A DNA stretch of 64,000 nt from an uncultured Planktomarina sp. (GCA_905182425.1 CAJJBP010000006.1:61142-125141); one strand, 5' to 3'; positions 1 to 9,881 are shown, counted from the stretch's first letter. Notes: a model not told the origin generated them from the letters alone. Made by a program: numbers and translations.

Positions 1-542
1 GCTTGAGGTAATGTCGCTAGGCCAGACAAAGTCACGGTTGTATCTTGTAGTCGGAGCCTTCCGTATTTGAGCATTGCAAGGCCGGCCAATCCACGCTCAA
101 CCACTGCAAGCCATGCGGTTGCAGGTGCACCGACGGCTAGCCGCAATTTAATATCACCTGAAACTGCATGCTTCGCTATTTCCTCAATTGCGAATGTAGT
201 CGGTGCTGATCCTGTGATGCGCAAACCGTCCTTGTCTTGGACCGCCTCAAAAATATACGGCGCCATCAAAGGTAGAACCTTCAAATTAGCAATTACTGTG
301 CGTCGACCGGGAACTGCGTTTAATTGTTGAATAATTTCAGACTTACGCTCCTCAGATTCGACAACCCCTGAAATTAAAATGTCACGACCAGAAACATCAA
401 CAGTCAAAGGATGTACCGAATCTGAAATACTAGCAGGCACTCCATGCATAATTTTTGCTTCTATGCGAACGGCTTGGTGTGTTGCCCCCCACCAGCCCAA
501 AGCAATTACAGCAATGCATAAACTTGAAATGATAAACTTCAC
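1..542 (-). CDS. BON/OmpA-family protein, N-terminal part (truncated by window edge)
   Basis: Reverse-strand reading from a GTG at 542 is open to base 1: MKFIISSLCIAVIALGWWGATHQAVRIEAKIMHGVPASISDSVHPLTVDVSGRDILISGVVESEERKSEIIQQLNAVPGRRTVI... Signal-like N-terminus followed by BON-like repeats. Resembles the OmpA-family protein at 44275-46143. Not in the supplied ORF track. Confidence 0.75.
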   Translation of the reverse strand, partial: MKFIISSLCIAVIALGWWGATHQAVRIEAKIMHGVPASISDSVHPLTVDVSGRDILISGVVESEERKSEIIQQLNAVPGRRTVIANLKVLPLMAPYIFEAVQDKDGLRITGSAPTTFAIEEIAKHAVSGDIKLRLAVGAPATAWLAVVERGLAGLAMLKYGRLRLQDTTVTLSGLATLPQ

Positions 543-649
543 GCGCAAGCAAGGTCTCCCAAAAATCAGGTTAACAGGACAACAGAACTATTCGTTATGC
601 AAGGCAAGGGGGAACACAAAAAATACCTCATCCCTCATGTTTTCAAAAT

Positions 650-1510
650 TTAAATCGCTGTTTTGAGGCTCTCTTCAAGATAAATCTCACGCAAGCGTAA
701 CGAAACTGACCCCGGTGCACCGGAACCAATCACGACGCCGTCAATTTCTACTACGGGCATTACAAATGCTGACGCCGACGTGAAAAAAGCTTCATCGGCA
801 TCCTGAACTTCCAAAACAGTAAACGCGCGCTCCTCAACTTCCATTTGTGCCTCTTTGGCAAAACGTAAAACTGCTGCGCGCGTAATTCCATGCAGAATAT
901 TATTCGACAACTGGCGCGTAATAATTTTCCCGTTTTTAACGATGTAAGCGTTATTCGATGTGCCTTCAGTTACCGCCCCGTTTTCTACCATCCAAGCATC
1001 ATCACAGCCAGCGGCTTTTGCCATCATTTTACCCATTGAAGGATACAAAAGCTGAACTGTCTTGATATCTCGGCGACCCCAACGCTGATCCTCAATTGAA
1101 ATGACTTTTATACCTACTTTTGCCATTGGGCTATCCGCCAAACCGGGTTTATTCTGCGTAAACAAAACAATTGTTGGCGGCGTGTCTTCACTTGGGTATG
1201 CAAAATCACGATCAGAGGCGGCGCCGCGTGTGATCTGCAGATAGACTAGACCTTCCTCAATATCATTTGCGCGCACCAACTCACGGTGTACCGCCAACAA
1301 ATCATCCATTTCAATTGGGCTACGCATGTCTAGCTCGGTCAACGACCGGGCCAGGCGCGTGGCATGGCTAGCAAAATCAATCAGCTTCCCATCCAGAACA
1401 GAAGTCACCTCATAGACGCCATCAGCAAATAGAAACCCTCTGTCAAAGATTGAGACAGTTGCTTCATTTTCTGGCAAAAAAGACCCATTTACATAAACTA
1501 TGCGTGTCAT
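650..1510 (-). CDS. dat: D-amino-acid transaminase (class IV aminotransferase)
   Basis: MTRIVYVNGSFLPENEATVSIFDRGFLFADGVYEV..., fold-type IV PLP aminotransferase features; start placed at MTRI rather than the longer ORF start. Confidence 0.88.
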   Translation of the reverse strand: MTRIVYVNGSFLPENEATVSIFDRGFLFADGVYEVTSVLDGKLIDFASHATRLARSLTELDMRSPIEMDDLLAVHRELVRANDIEEGLVYLQITRGAASDRDFAYPSEDTPPTIVLFTQNKPGLADSPMAKVGIKVISIEDQRWGRRDIKTVQLLYPSMGKMMAKAAGCDDAWMVENGAVTEGTSNNAYIVKNGKIITRQLSNNILHGITRAAVLRFAKEAQMEVEERAFTVLEVQDADEAFFTSASAFVMPVVEIDGVVIGSGAPGSVSLRLREIYLEESLKTAI

Positions 1511-1514
1511 TCTA

Positions 1515-2477
1515 TTATCCCCACAAGGCTGCGACGGGTGGATGCACGCCGTCTTCATCAAATTTCAAAGCTTCCATACGATCTTCGGCCAAGAGCAAAG
1601 GTCCATCAAGGTCCGTAAATGCCGCACCTTGCGCCACCAAAGTAGCTGGCGCCATTGCCAAAGAACTACCCACCATACAGCCAACCATTATTCCAAAACC
1701 CGCTGCTTGCGCGGCCTCTTTCAAAGCTAATGCCTCAGTCAATCCACCAGTTTTGTCCAATTTAATATTGGCAAAATCATATTTGTCTTGCATTGCCGCA
1801 AGGGATTTTCTGTCATGACAACTTTCATCAGCACATGTTGGCAAAACTCGCTCTAAGCCTAACAAGGCATCGTCGTCAGATGATGGCAAAGGTTGTTCGA
1901 CCAGCTCAACCCCTAAACGCACTAAGTGAGGGGCCAAGTCTAAATAAACTGCAGCACTCCAACCCTCGTTCGCATCAACAATGATGCGTGACAAAGGGGC
2001 ACCACGACGTACAGCTTCCAATCGCGGCATATCATCAGTCGTACCCAGTTTAATCTTAAGCAGTGGACGAAATGCGTTTTTTGCAGCCTGTGCTTCCATC
2101 ATTTCAGGGGTACCAAGAGACAATGTATAAGCGGTAATCTCCGGCTTTAACGGCCCAAGACCTGCTAAATCTGAAACCCGAACCCCAGCCGTTTTAGCCT
2201 CTAAATCCCAAAATGCACAATCCAGGGCATTTCGTGCGGCACCAGCAGGCAAAGCTTCAAATAGCTCTGGACGGCTACGCGCATCTACACCTTCAATTTC
2301 CGAGGCAACACTTTCTAGTGTTTCGCCATAGCGGGCATAAGGAACACATTCACCCCACCCTACGCGGCCATCCCTTTCAACGCGCACAGTTAAAACTTGC
2401 GCTTCCGTACGAGAGCCACGAGAAATAGTAAAAACCTGCGCCAATTGAAATGTATCGAATTGAACTGAAATATGCAT
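1515..2477 (-). CDS. dgcA: Enolase-superfamily racemase/epimerase, dipeptide epimerase or DgcA (N-acetyl-D-Glu racemase) type
   Basis: Muconate lactonizing enzyme/enolase-superfamily pattern (LKIKLG, VDANEGWS, ANIKLDKTGGLTEAL); adjacent to DUF1611/DgcN homolog. Confidence 0.85.
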   Translation of the reverse strand: MHISVQFDTFQLAQVFTISRGSRTEAQVLTVRVERDGRVGWGECVPYARYGETLESVASEIEGVDARSRPELFEALPAGAARNALDCAFWDLEAKTAGVRVSDLAGLGPLKPEITAYTLSLGTPEMMEAQAAKNAFRPLLKIKLGTTDDMPRLEAVRRGAPLSRIIVDANEGWSAAVYLDLAPHLVRLGVELVEQPLPSSDDDALLGLERVLPTCADESCHDRKSLAAMQDKYDFANIKLDKTGGLTEALALKEAAQAAGFGIMVGCMVGSSLAMAPATLVAQGAAFTDLDGPLLLAEDRMEALKFDEDGVHPPVAALWG

Positions 2478-2594
2478 GTATGCTCCTTTGCTTCTTCTGC
2501 CCGAAATACATTCGCCGAATAAGCTGCTTCAGCAGACCGCAAAGCAGTCAGGTGAAGTTAATGTAACGCGGCGCATCGTGCGCCAACCAATTTC

Positions 2595-3596
2595 TTAAAT
2601 AGCGGCCAAAGCATCAACCAAACGCCCGGCCCCAATTCGGATTGGGTCGACCGTCGGAAGACCCATTCTGTCTTCAACTTTAGTTAAATAAGCAACCGCT
2701 GCATCATGTGACATGTGCTGGGTATTTACTGATATTCCCACAACTTGACAGGCAGGGTTTCCAACACGGGCCAGCGCCAACGCTGTGTCGCGTAAAGTCT
2801 CGAGTGACGGCTGCTGATACTCTGGCAATCCGCGCATATGCGCCCGAGTTGGTTCGTGACCCAGGATCAAAGCGTCTGGTTGTCCTCCGTGTACCAAAGC
2901 CAGGGTCACACCGGAGTAGGACACATGAAATAGACTGCCTTGACCTTCTATATGATCCCAATGGTCTTCGTCATTGCTAGGGGTAAGATATTCAACAGAT
3001 CCCGCCATAAAATCAGCAATAACTGCATCTAATGGCACACCGCCACCTGTGATTAGAATTCCAGTCTGCCCCGTCGCACGGAATGTGGACTTCATTCCGC
3101 GTTTATTCATTTCGGTGTCCATGGCCATGGCAGTATACATTTTACCAACAGAGCAATCTGTTCCAACAGTCAAGCACCGTTTGCCAGTGCGTTTTTTGCC
3201 ATTAGCAATTGGATATTCAACGGATGGCACTCGAACGTCGTGCAATGTGCAAAAGTTTGCCGCTGCGATCTCGGCCAAATCCGCTTCATCGCGCAGAAGG
3301 TTATGCAATCCTGAAGCAAGGTCATAGCCCATGCCCAAAGCTTCTTTCAGGACCACTTTCCAGGCGTCAGAAATGATTCCACCCCGGTTTGCAACACCTA
3401 TAACCAAAGTTTTGGCACCAGCCGCTTTTGCTTCTGACAATGTCATCTCTACTATGCCCAAATCCGCACCACATCCGTCCATACGGAGTTGTGCTACAGC
3501 ATTTTCTGGGCGCCAGTCTTTGATGCCGATCGCAACTTTAGCTGCAAGCTGATCTGGCGCATCGCCAAGGAACAAAAGGTAAGGGGTTTTGATCAT
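2595..3596 (-). CDS. dgcN: DUF1611 family protein, DgcN-like (D-glutamate N-acetyltransferase type)
   Basis: Full-length DUF1611-like protein with P-loop-like GTDCSVGKMYTA and GQTGILITGGGVPLDAVIADF; next to dgcA-like gene. Confidence 0.85.
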   Translation of the reverse strand: MIKTPYLLFLGDAPDQLAAKVAIGIKDWRPENAVAQLRMDGCGADLGIVEMTLSEAKAAGAKTLVIGVANRGGIISDAWKVVLKEALGMGYDLASGLHNLLRDEADLAEIAAANFCTLHDVRVPSVEYPIANGKKRTGKRCLTVGTDCSVGKMYTAMAMDTEMNKRGMKSTFRATGQTGILITGGGVPLDAVIADFMAGSVEYLTPSNDEDHWDHIEGQGSLFHVSYSGVTLALVHGGQPDALILGHEPTRAHMRGLPEYQQPSLETLRDTALALARVGNPACQVVGISVNTQHMSHDAAVAYLTKVEDRMGLPTVDPIRIGAGRLVDALAAI

Positions 3597-3884
3597 GACT
3601 GTCTCCTCAGTTAGATCTGGTCAACTTACTTCTACTTCGGAGAAGTATTACCCGTTTTTCTAAAAAATTTCGGAACAAAAGTTAAATAAATTTCAATAAA
3701 TTAAATATTTTCGAATTAAATTCCAAAAAAAATTTGGCTTTTAAAGGTTTAGTCTATTTTTTTATCTATGAGTCGTAAGATCTTCAAAGAAACAATAGAC
3801 TATAATAAATGTTCTTGCGGCCACTAGCGCAGGATTATACTTAAACAGCATGCAAATTTGAAACTTCATTACTCAAGGAATAAC

Positions 3885-4844
3885 ATGTCTTTTCGATTAC
3901 AGCCAACCGCACCGCCTCATCCCAATCGTTGCCAGCTTTTTGGCCCAGGGTCTCGTATTGAGTTATTTGAAAAAATGGCTACCAGCGCCGCGGACGTCAT
4001 AAACCTGGATCTTGAAGACAGTGTTGCGCCATCAGACAAAGATCAAGCCCGAAAAAATGTGATTTCGGCAACCCATAATGTGGGTTGGGGTACAAAAACT
4101 CTCTCAGTGCGGATTAACGGGTTGGATACGCCTTATTGGTATCGTGACGTCGTAGATCTTTTGGAACAAAGTAGTGAGCGGCTTGACCAAATCATGATTC
4201 CAAAAGTTGGCTGCGCCGCCGACGTCTATGCTGTCGACGCTTTGGTTACAGCTATTGAAACGGCTAAAAACCGCGACAAACGCATTAATTTTGAAATCAT
4301 CATTGAAAGTGCAGCAGGCATATCCAATGTTGAAGAAATTGCAGGTAGTTCACCACGCCTCACTGCTATGTCATTGGGTGCTGCAGATTTTGCGGCCAGT
4401 ATGGGCATGCAAACAACAGGTATCGGTGGCACGCAGGAAAACTATTATATGCAGCATGGCAGCACGCAATATTGGTCAGATCCATGGCATTGGGCACAAG
4501 CAGCTATTGTAGCAGCGTGCCGCACGCACGGAGTACTTCCTGTCGATGGGCCTTTTGGCGACTTCAGCGATGATGCTGGATTTATTGCTCAATCGCGCCG
4601 TTCAGCTACTTTGGGCATGGTTGGAAAATGGGCCATTCACCCAAAGCAAATCAGGTTAGCAAACGAAGTTTTTACCCCTTCACAAGCCGCTGTAGATGAA
4701 GCAAGGGATATTCTTGCTGCAATGGCGCAAGCCAAACAAAACGGCGAAGGTGCAACAGTTTTTAAAGGACGACTGGTCGATATTGCATCGATAAAACAGG
4801 CCGAAGTCATTGTGCGTCAATTTGAACTTATCAACGGAGCTTAA
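3885..4844 (+). CDS. mcl1: HpcH/HpaI-type CoA ester lyase, L-malyl-CoA/beta-methylmalyl-CoA lyase
   Basis: MSFRLQPTAPPHPNRCQLFGPGSRIELFEKMATSAADVINLDLEDSVAPSDKDQAR..., GMVGKWAIHPKQI motif. Confidence 0.9.
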   Translation: MSFRLQPTAPPHPNRCQLFGPGSRIELFEKMATSAADVINLDLEDSVAPSDKDQARKNVISATHNVGWGTKTLSVRINGLDTPYWYRDVVDLLEQSSERLDQIMIPKVGCAADVYAVDALVTAIETAKNRDKRINFEIIIESAAGISNVEEIAGSSPRLTAMSLGAADFAASMGMQTTGIGGTQENYYMQHGSTQYWSDPWHWAQAAIVAACRTHGVLPVDGPFGDFSDDAGFIAQSRRSATLGMVGKWAIHPKQIRLANEVFTPSQAAVDEARDILAAMAQAKQNGEGATVFKGRLVDIASIKQAEVIVRQFELINGA

Positions 4845-4957
4845 TTAAAGCGGCTTAATCTAAAAAAAGTGAAGCAATCCCAGCTGGTGCGCAGAAATGT
4901 TGCACTTCATGTTCGCTGGGGTCATATAGGCAGCAAGAGAACTTCTTTAGGCCAATT

Positions 4958-5920
4958 ATGACAAATTATCTTGAATTTGAACGTCCACTTGCTGAAATAG
5001 AAGGGAAAGCAGAAGAATTACGCGCAATGGCGCGTGATAATAACGAGATGGATATTGAGGCTGAGGCAGCAGCACTTGATAAAAAAGCATCTAGCATGCT
5101 GTTAGACCTTTACTCAACACTCACACCTTGGCGGAAGTGCCAAGTAGCTCGTCACCCGGACCGTCCACACTGCAAAGACTACATAAAAGCATTATTTCAA
5201 GAATATACGCCTCTGGCAGGAGATAGGAACTTCGCAGATGACCACTCAATTATGGGCGGATTGGCTCGTCTGGAAGGACGCCCCGTTGTCATTATCGGTC
5301 ACGAAAAAGGTAGCGATACGAAGTCAAGAATTGCTAGGAATTTTGGAATGGCACGTCCAGAAGGCTACCGTAAAGCTATACGCCTTATGGACTTGGCAAA
5401 TCGGTTTGGCTTACCAGTAATCTCTCTGGTGGATACTCCCGGCGCCTACCCAGGAAAAGGTGCAGAAGAGCGAGGCCAATCTGAGGCGATAGCGCGCTCA
5501 ACAGAAAAATGCCTACAACTAAAAGTCCCATTGATTTCTGTCATCATTGGTGAGGGCGGCTCCGGTGGCGCCGTTGCATTCGCGACAGCAAACAAATTGG
5601 TGATGCTAGAGCACTCAATATATTCCGTCATCAGCCCTGAAGGCTGCGCCTCGATTCTATGGAAAGACACTGAAAAGATGCGAGAAGCGGCCGAAGCGCT
5701 GCGCTTGACAGCGCAAGATTTGCTCAAACTGGGGGTTTGCGATCAAATTATCACAGAGCCAACCGGCGGCGCGCACCGTGACCGGGATACAGCGATGTAT
5801 GAAGTTGGTATAACAATCGGCGGATTGCTCGACAAACTTGGTCAATCAAGTCCCGAAAAACTCATGCAAGACCGTCGCCAAAAGTTTCTTAATATGGGAA
5901 AAAAAAGTCTCACAGCCTAG
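4958..5920 (+). CDS. accA: Acetyl-CoA carboxylase carboxyltransferase subunit alpha
   Basis: [22 protein letters not shown]..., [44 protein letters not shown]. Confidence 0.97.
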   Translation: MTNYLEFERPLAEIEGKAEELRAMARDNNEMDIEAEAAALDKKASSMLLDLYSTLTPWRKCQVARHPDRPHCKDYIKALFQEYTPLAGDRNFADDHSIMGGLARLEGRPVVIIGHEKGSDTKSRIARNFGMARPEGYRKAIRLMDLANRFGLPVISLVDTPGAYPGKGAEERGQSEAIARSTEKCLQLKVPLISVIIGEGGSGGAVAFATANKLVMLEHSIYSVISPEGCASILWKDTEKMREAAEALRLTAQDLLKLGVCDQIITEPTGGAHRDRDTAMYEVGITIGGLLDKLGQSSPEKLMQDRRQKFLNMGKKSLTA

Positions 5921-6025
5921 CCTGTCTTACCACATCGCTTTGTCTGTACGCGCTCGCAAACTTTAGTTTTAGGCAGCGGGGACAAGCTGTAAAATATCTT
6001 TGTTTATATCCATACAAGAATTCCC

Positions 6026-6754
6026 CTAGGTTTTGAAATTCACTTCCTCAAGCAAAGCTGTTGATCGCTCTTCTATGCGAGCCTCTAATATCTTCATAAA
6101 GTCAGGTATCGATTTACCCTTTTTAATCGGCTCTAAAAACTCAACTACCGCGGTTCCTTGTTTACGAAGAACCGCGCGCTTTGGCCAAAATGCACCAATA
6201 TTGAGCGCGACAGGCACGCAATCCTGATCCAATTCTTTGTACAGGACTCCCGAGCCTTTTTTGAAGGGCATCACTTTGCCGATTGGCACCCGTGTTCCTT
6301 GTGGGTAGATGACCAATTGTCCGGGTAAATCAGTGCCAGACGAAACGTCATTCAACATTTTTCTTATAGCAAGTGCACGCTTCCCACGGTTTACTGGAAT
6401 GCAGCCCATCCGTGATGCATATTGCCCAACTATTGGCATAAATAGGATCTGTTGTTTCATCACAAACTTCGACCGTGGAAGGCTATCAAAAATAACAAGG
6501 ATGTCAAAAAATGACTGGTGTTTTGCTGCTACTAGAACGCTAGCGTTTGGGATGTCCCCTCGGACATCAACTTTCAAGCCAATTATCCAGCGTGCAGACC
6601 AAACCACATAGCGACAGTAGCATTTTGCCCCAAGACGCGCTCCCTCTGAACTCAAAATCATAGGAACCAAAAAGACAATTGCGACCACAAACATGGCTAC
6701 ATACATCTGTATATTAAACAAAAGTGAGCGAAGCCATTGGATAGCAATTTTCAT
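6026..6754 (-). CDS. plsC: 1-acyl-sn-glycerol-3-phosphate acyltransferase
   Basis: KHQSFFDILV (HX4D) and YPQGTRVPIG acyltransferase motifs, N-terminal TM segments. Confidence 0.9.
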   Translation of the reverse strand: MKIAIQWLRSLLFNIQMYVAMFVVAIVFLVPMILSSEGARLGAKCYCRYVVWSARWIIGLKVDVRGDIPNASVLVAAKHQSFFDILVIFDSLPRSKFVMKQQILFMPIVGQYASRMGCIPVNRGKRALAIRKMLNDVSSGTDLPGQLVIYPQGTRVPIGKVMPFKKGSGVLYKELDQDCVPVALNIGAFWPKRAVLRKQGTAVVEFLEPIKKGKSIPDFMKILEARIEERSTALLEEVNFKT

Positions 6755-7134
6755 TTTAATCCCCTTTTAATTATAGCATGCTTGGTGGGCTGATTTAAAA
6801 TAGTAAGCACAACAGCCTATTTAACCGCTGGCAAAGCAACTTTCATTTATTACTACTTTACACCCCTCACATGGTTCTTAAAACAACGAAACACAAATAG
6901 CCGTAAAAATTATTATAAATAATGGATAACCGCATTGTACCTGTTTGCTTAGCGACATTTTCTCAAAAATACATATCACCAATCGCTACTATCGCTCCAA
7001 TTTCTGTTTCAGTGTCAAAGAACAACATTATTCCAAACGTCAACGATTGAACATTTTTATACTTTTCGAGCAGAAACAAAATTGGTATGATGAGTATGGT
7101 TTAATTGATTGTAACCAAAGGATTCGATGCAACT

Positions 7135-7896
7135 GTGAAACTGATTTGCCCAAATTGTGATGCACTTTTTTCAGTGCAAGCCGAAGTTCTACCCGCCGTA
7201 GGTCAAGACGTTCGGTGTTCCAATTGCCAACATGTTTGGTTTTTTGGCAAGCAGGATATGGCTCCAGTGCCACGCACAATTGATCCCGAAGTAAAACTTA
7301 TCCTTCAGCAGGAAGCTGAGCATTCAGCAGCACAGCGCAAATCCAAAATAATAGATTCACGAGGCAAGCCAGCATCCAATTACAAAAAACTTGGTGAAAG
7401 AAAAAGTAAGAAAGCAGATCCAACGCCAACTACAAAGGAGGTATCCCAAACTAAAAAGCGAAAAAGACCTGGAAAACTAGCTATAGAAACAGGAGTTGTA
7501 AAAGCTTTAAATGTAGGTGGTATCGCAGCAAACGGGCAACCTCCCAAAAATAAGATCAAGAATAGTCAGTTTGAAGATCTAGCAGTCGAAAAAAATCAGA
7601 GCCCCGATGAAGTGAAGCCATTAACTACACGTCAAAAAATAAGTATTTTGGCCTGGTTAGCGTTAGGCTTAATGACCACGCCCTATTTGTTCTCCAGAAC
7701 CCTTACTGAAACGTTTCCACAATTTTCAGATCTGATAAATTTACATGTTGAATGGGTCAATGGTCAACTGAATTGGACAAAAACAGCGTTGCACCCTTTG
7801 ATCACGTGGGTGGATGGTCAAGTACGTTGGATAAAAATAACGCTGCAGCCCTTGGCAGATGCTGCGCATCGATTCAGTAACCCACCGCAAAAATAA
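7135..7896 (+). CDS. MJ0042-type zinc-ribbon domain protein with TM segment
   Basis: MKLICPNCDALFSVQAEVLPAVGQDVRCSNCQHVWFFGK zinc ribbon. GTG 7135 start fits family; TTG 7105 is the track alternative. Central TM segment ISILAWLALGLMTTPYLF. Confidence 0.8.
   Translation: MKLICPNCDALFSVQAEVLPAVGQDVRCSNCQHVWFFGKQDMAPVPRTIDPEVKLILQQEAEHSAAQRKSKIIDSRGKPASNYKKLGERKSKKADPTPTTKEVSQTKKRKRPGKLAIETGVVKALNVGGIAANGQPPKNKIKNSQFEDLAVEKNQSPDEVKPLTTRQKISILAWLALGLMTTPYLFSRTLTETFPQFSDLINLHVEWVNGQLNWTKTALHPLITWVDGQVRWIKITLQPLADAAHRFSNPPQK
7747..7854 (+). repeat. Two-copy 54-bp diverged tandem repeat inside the zinc-ribbon protein gene
   Basis: Translates as VEWVNGQLNWTKTALHPL / ITWVDGQVRWIKITLQPL; aligned at the nucleotide level over 54+54 bp. 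Confidence 0.8.
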
Positions 7897-8137
7897 CTTA
7901 AAAAATTTTAATGCCCTGCGTAAATATTCATTCCTTTGTTTCGACCGCCCTTAGCCAACAGAACACTAACTTACTTCGTCAATTATATTTTAAGATCGTT
8001 TACGCGGCTCCTTTATAGATAACACTTCTTGACCCGCAACAATCTGTCGGTGACTATTAGTATCTAGACAAAGTGGATCGCGGTTGGATCTACCCTGAGC
8101 ATTACACACTGCACGCTGATCATTCGGCGTGGCTAGA

Positions 8138-9403
8138 TCAAAGCCATTCAGGAATCGTATCTCGGTTTATCATGTCCTCCAAGCTTGGCCGTGCGCGGAT
8201 AACCGCAAATTGATCTCCATGCACCAATACTTCCGGGATAAGTGGGCGAGAGTTGTATTCACTAGCCATAACTGCACCATAAGCGCCAGCACTTCTAAAA
8301 GCGATGAGGTCGCCCGCCTGTAGGTTTGGTAAAGAACGGCGTTTGGCAAATGTATCACCACTTTCACAAACTGGGCCAACAACATCATACTTCTGATATT
8401 CAGCCCCAGCTGCAGGCTCTACAACTGGTACAATATCATGGTGCGCACCATACATTGCGGGGCGAATCAAATCATTCATTGCACCATCAACAATTAAAAA
8501 CTCGCGCTCTTCACCTTTTTTGATGTACAAAACCTTACTGACCAAAATGCCTGCGTTACCAGCAATAAAACGCCCTGGTTCAATTTCGATTTCACAGCCG
8601 AGATGCCCCACTTTTTCACGGATAAGAGCGCCATATTCAGCAGGGTGTGGAGGCCTAACATTGCTATTCTCATAGGGAATACCCAGACCCCCTCCTAAAT
8701 CCAACCGAGTGATCTCATGACCGTCACTCCGCAAAACCTCCGTAAGTTCAGCCACTTTTTCAAAAGCGTGACCAAAGGGATCGAGTTGTGTGAGTTGTGA
8801 TCCTATATGAACATCAATACCGATAATCTTAATTCCCGGAAGTGCCGCGGCCGTGGCATAAACCTCACGTGCTTGGGAGATTGGAATGCCAAATTTATCT
8901 TCTTTTTTTCCAGTCGAAATTTTAGCATGTGTCTTTGCATCGACGTCTGGATTCACTCGTATAGTAATTGGAGCGATCACATCCAGAGCAGTCGCCACAG
9001 TTGAAAGCAGTTTCATTTCAGGTTCACTCTCGACATTAAATTGTCGAATACCCCCAGTTAGCGCCATTTCCATTTCTGCACGTGTTTTGCCAACACCTGA
9101 AAAAACAATTCGTTCACCGGGGACGCCAGCAGCCCGAGCTCGCTTATATTCGCCCCCCGAAACAACATCCATGCCGGCGCCCGCATCACCGAGTAATTTT
9201 AAAATCGCTTGGTTTGAGGCCGCCTTCATTGCATAGCACACCAGATGTTCCATACCTTCAAGGGCATCATCAAACAATTTAAAATGACGGAGCAATGTTG
9301 CGGAGGAATAAAGGTAAAATGGCGTACCCACATAGGCTGCAATTTTAGATACTGGCACAGTCTCAGAGCATAACTCTCCACTTTTATATGTAAAATGATC
9401 CAT
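8138..9403 (-). CDS. lysA: Diaminopimelate decarboxylase
   Basis: MDHFTYKSGELCSETVPVSKIAAYVGTPFYLYSSATL..., DVHIGSQLTQLDPF, CESGDTFAKRR. Confidence 0.96.
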   Translation of the reverse strand: MDHFTYKSGELCSETVPVSKIAAYVGTPFYLYSSATLLRHFKLFDDALEGMEHLVCYAMKAASNQAILKLLGDAGAGMDVVSGGEYKRARAAGVPGERIVFSGVGKTRAEMEMALTGGIRQFNVESEPEMKLLSTVATALDVIAPITIRVNPDVDAKTHAKISTGKKEDKFGIPISQAREVYATAAALPGIKIIGIDVHIGSQLTQLDPFGHAFEKVAELTEVLRSDGHEITRLDLGGGLGIPYENSNVRPPHPAEYGALIREKVGHLGCEIEIEPGRFIAGNAGILVSKVLYIKKGEEREFLIVDGAMNDLIRPAMYGAHHDIVPVVEPAAGAEYQKYDVVGPVCESGDTFAKRRSLPNLQAGDLIAFRSAGAYGAVMASEYNSRPLIPEVLVHGDQFAVIRARPSLEDMINRDTIPEWL

Positions 9404-9560
9404 TACTAATGCCCCCTAGTTCATGTGTCGAATATCATGTTCAGAAAATCTCACAATGGTTTTACATAAATCTTTCAATTGCCACCAATCACAAAAAAGA
9501 AAATCCCTGCAACTAGAAATACGCCACGTGACGGCGTATCTCGGCTGTACAGGTCGCACC

Positions 9561-9869
9561 CTATGCCTTTGGTGCTGATCGAAAGTACAAATACAAGGGC
9601 AATCCACAGCTTACCCCGATCCCAAACGTGGCCACGACCGCCACTAGGTGCCAATATTTTCCATTACGTAAGACGTCGGAGAGGATCCAAACCGTTAAAG
9701 CACACGCGGCTACGGTTAGATCCCATACAAGCCCAGTGCTTGCAGAATTTGCATGCCACGCATTTACCATAAGACTAAGGCTAACGCCCTCAGCTTGGAA
9801 CCATGATATAAAATACCACATTGGGTGAACGGTTCCCCAAATCGCTAAGGCAAGAAAAACAAACCGCAT
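9561..9869 (-). CDS. DUF2834-like small membrane protein
   Basis: 102 aa, several TM segments, MRFVFLALAIWGTVHPMWYFISWF...; lies between argH and lysA on the same strand. Confidence 0.75.
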   Translation of the reverse strand: MRFVFLALAIWGTVHPMWYFISWFQAEGVSLSLMVNAWHANSASTGLVWDLTVAACALTVWILSDVLRNGKYWHLVAVVATFGIGVSCGLPLYLYFRSAPKA

Positions 9870-9881
9870 AAGCTATCCCTT

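Noticed and set aside
379-666. Plus-strand ORF of 95 aa in the track
   Set aside because: Antisense to the BON/OmpA reading on the minus strand; low-complexity composition and no family signal.
9416-9607. Minus-strand ORF of 63 aa between DUF2834 and lysA
   Set aside because: Overlaps the DUF2834 3' end in another frame and has no recognisable protein character.
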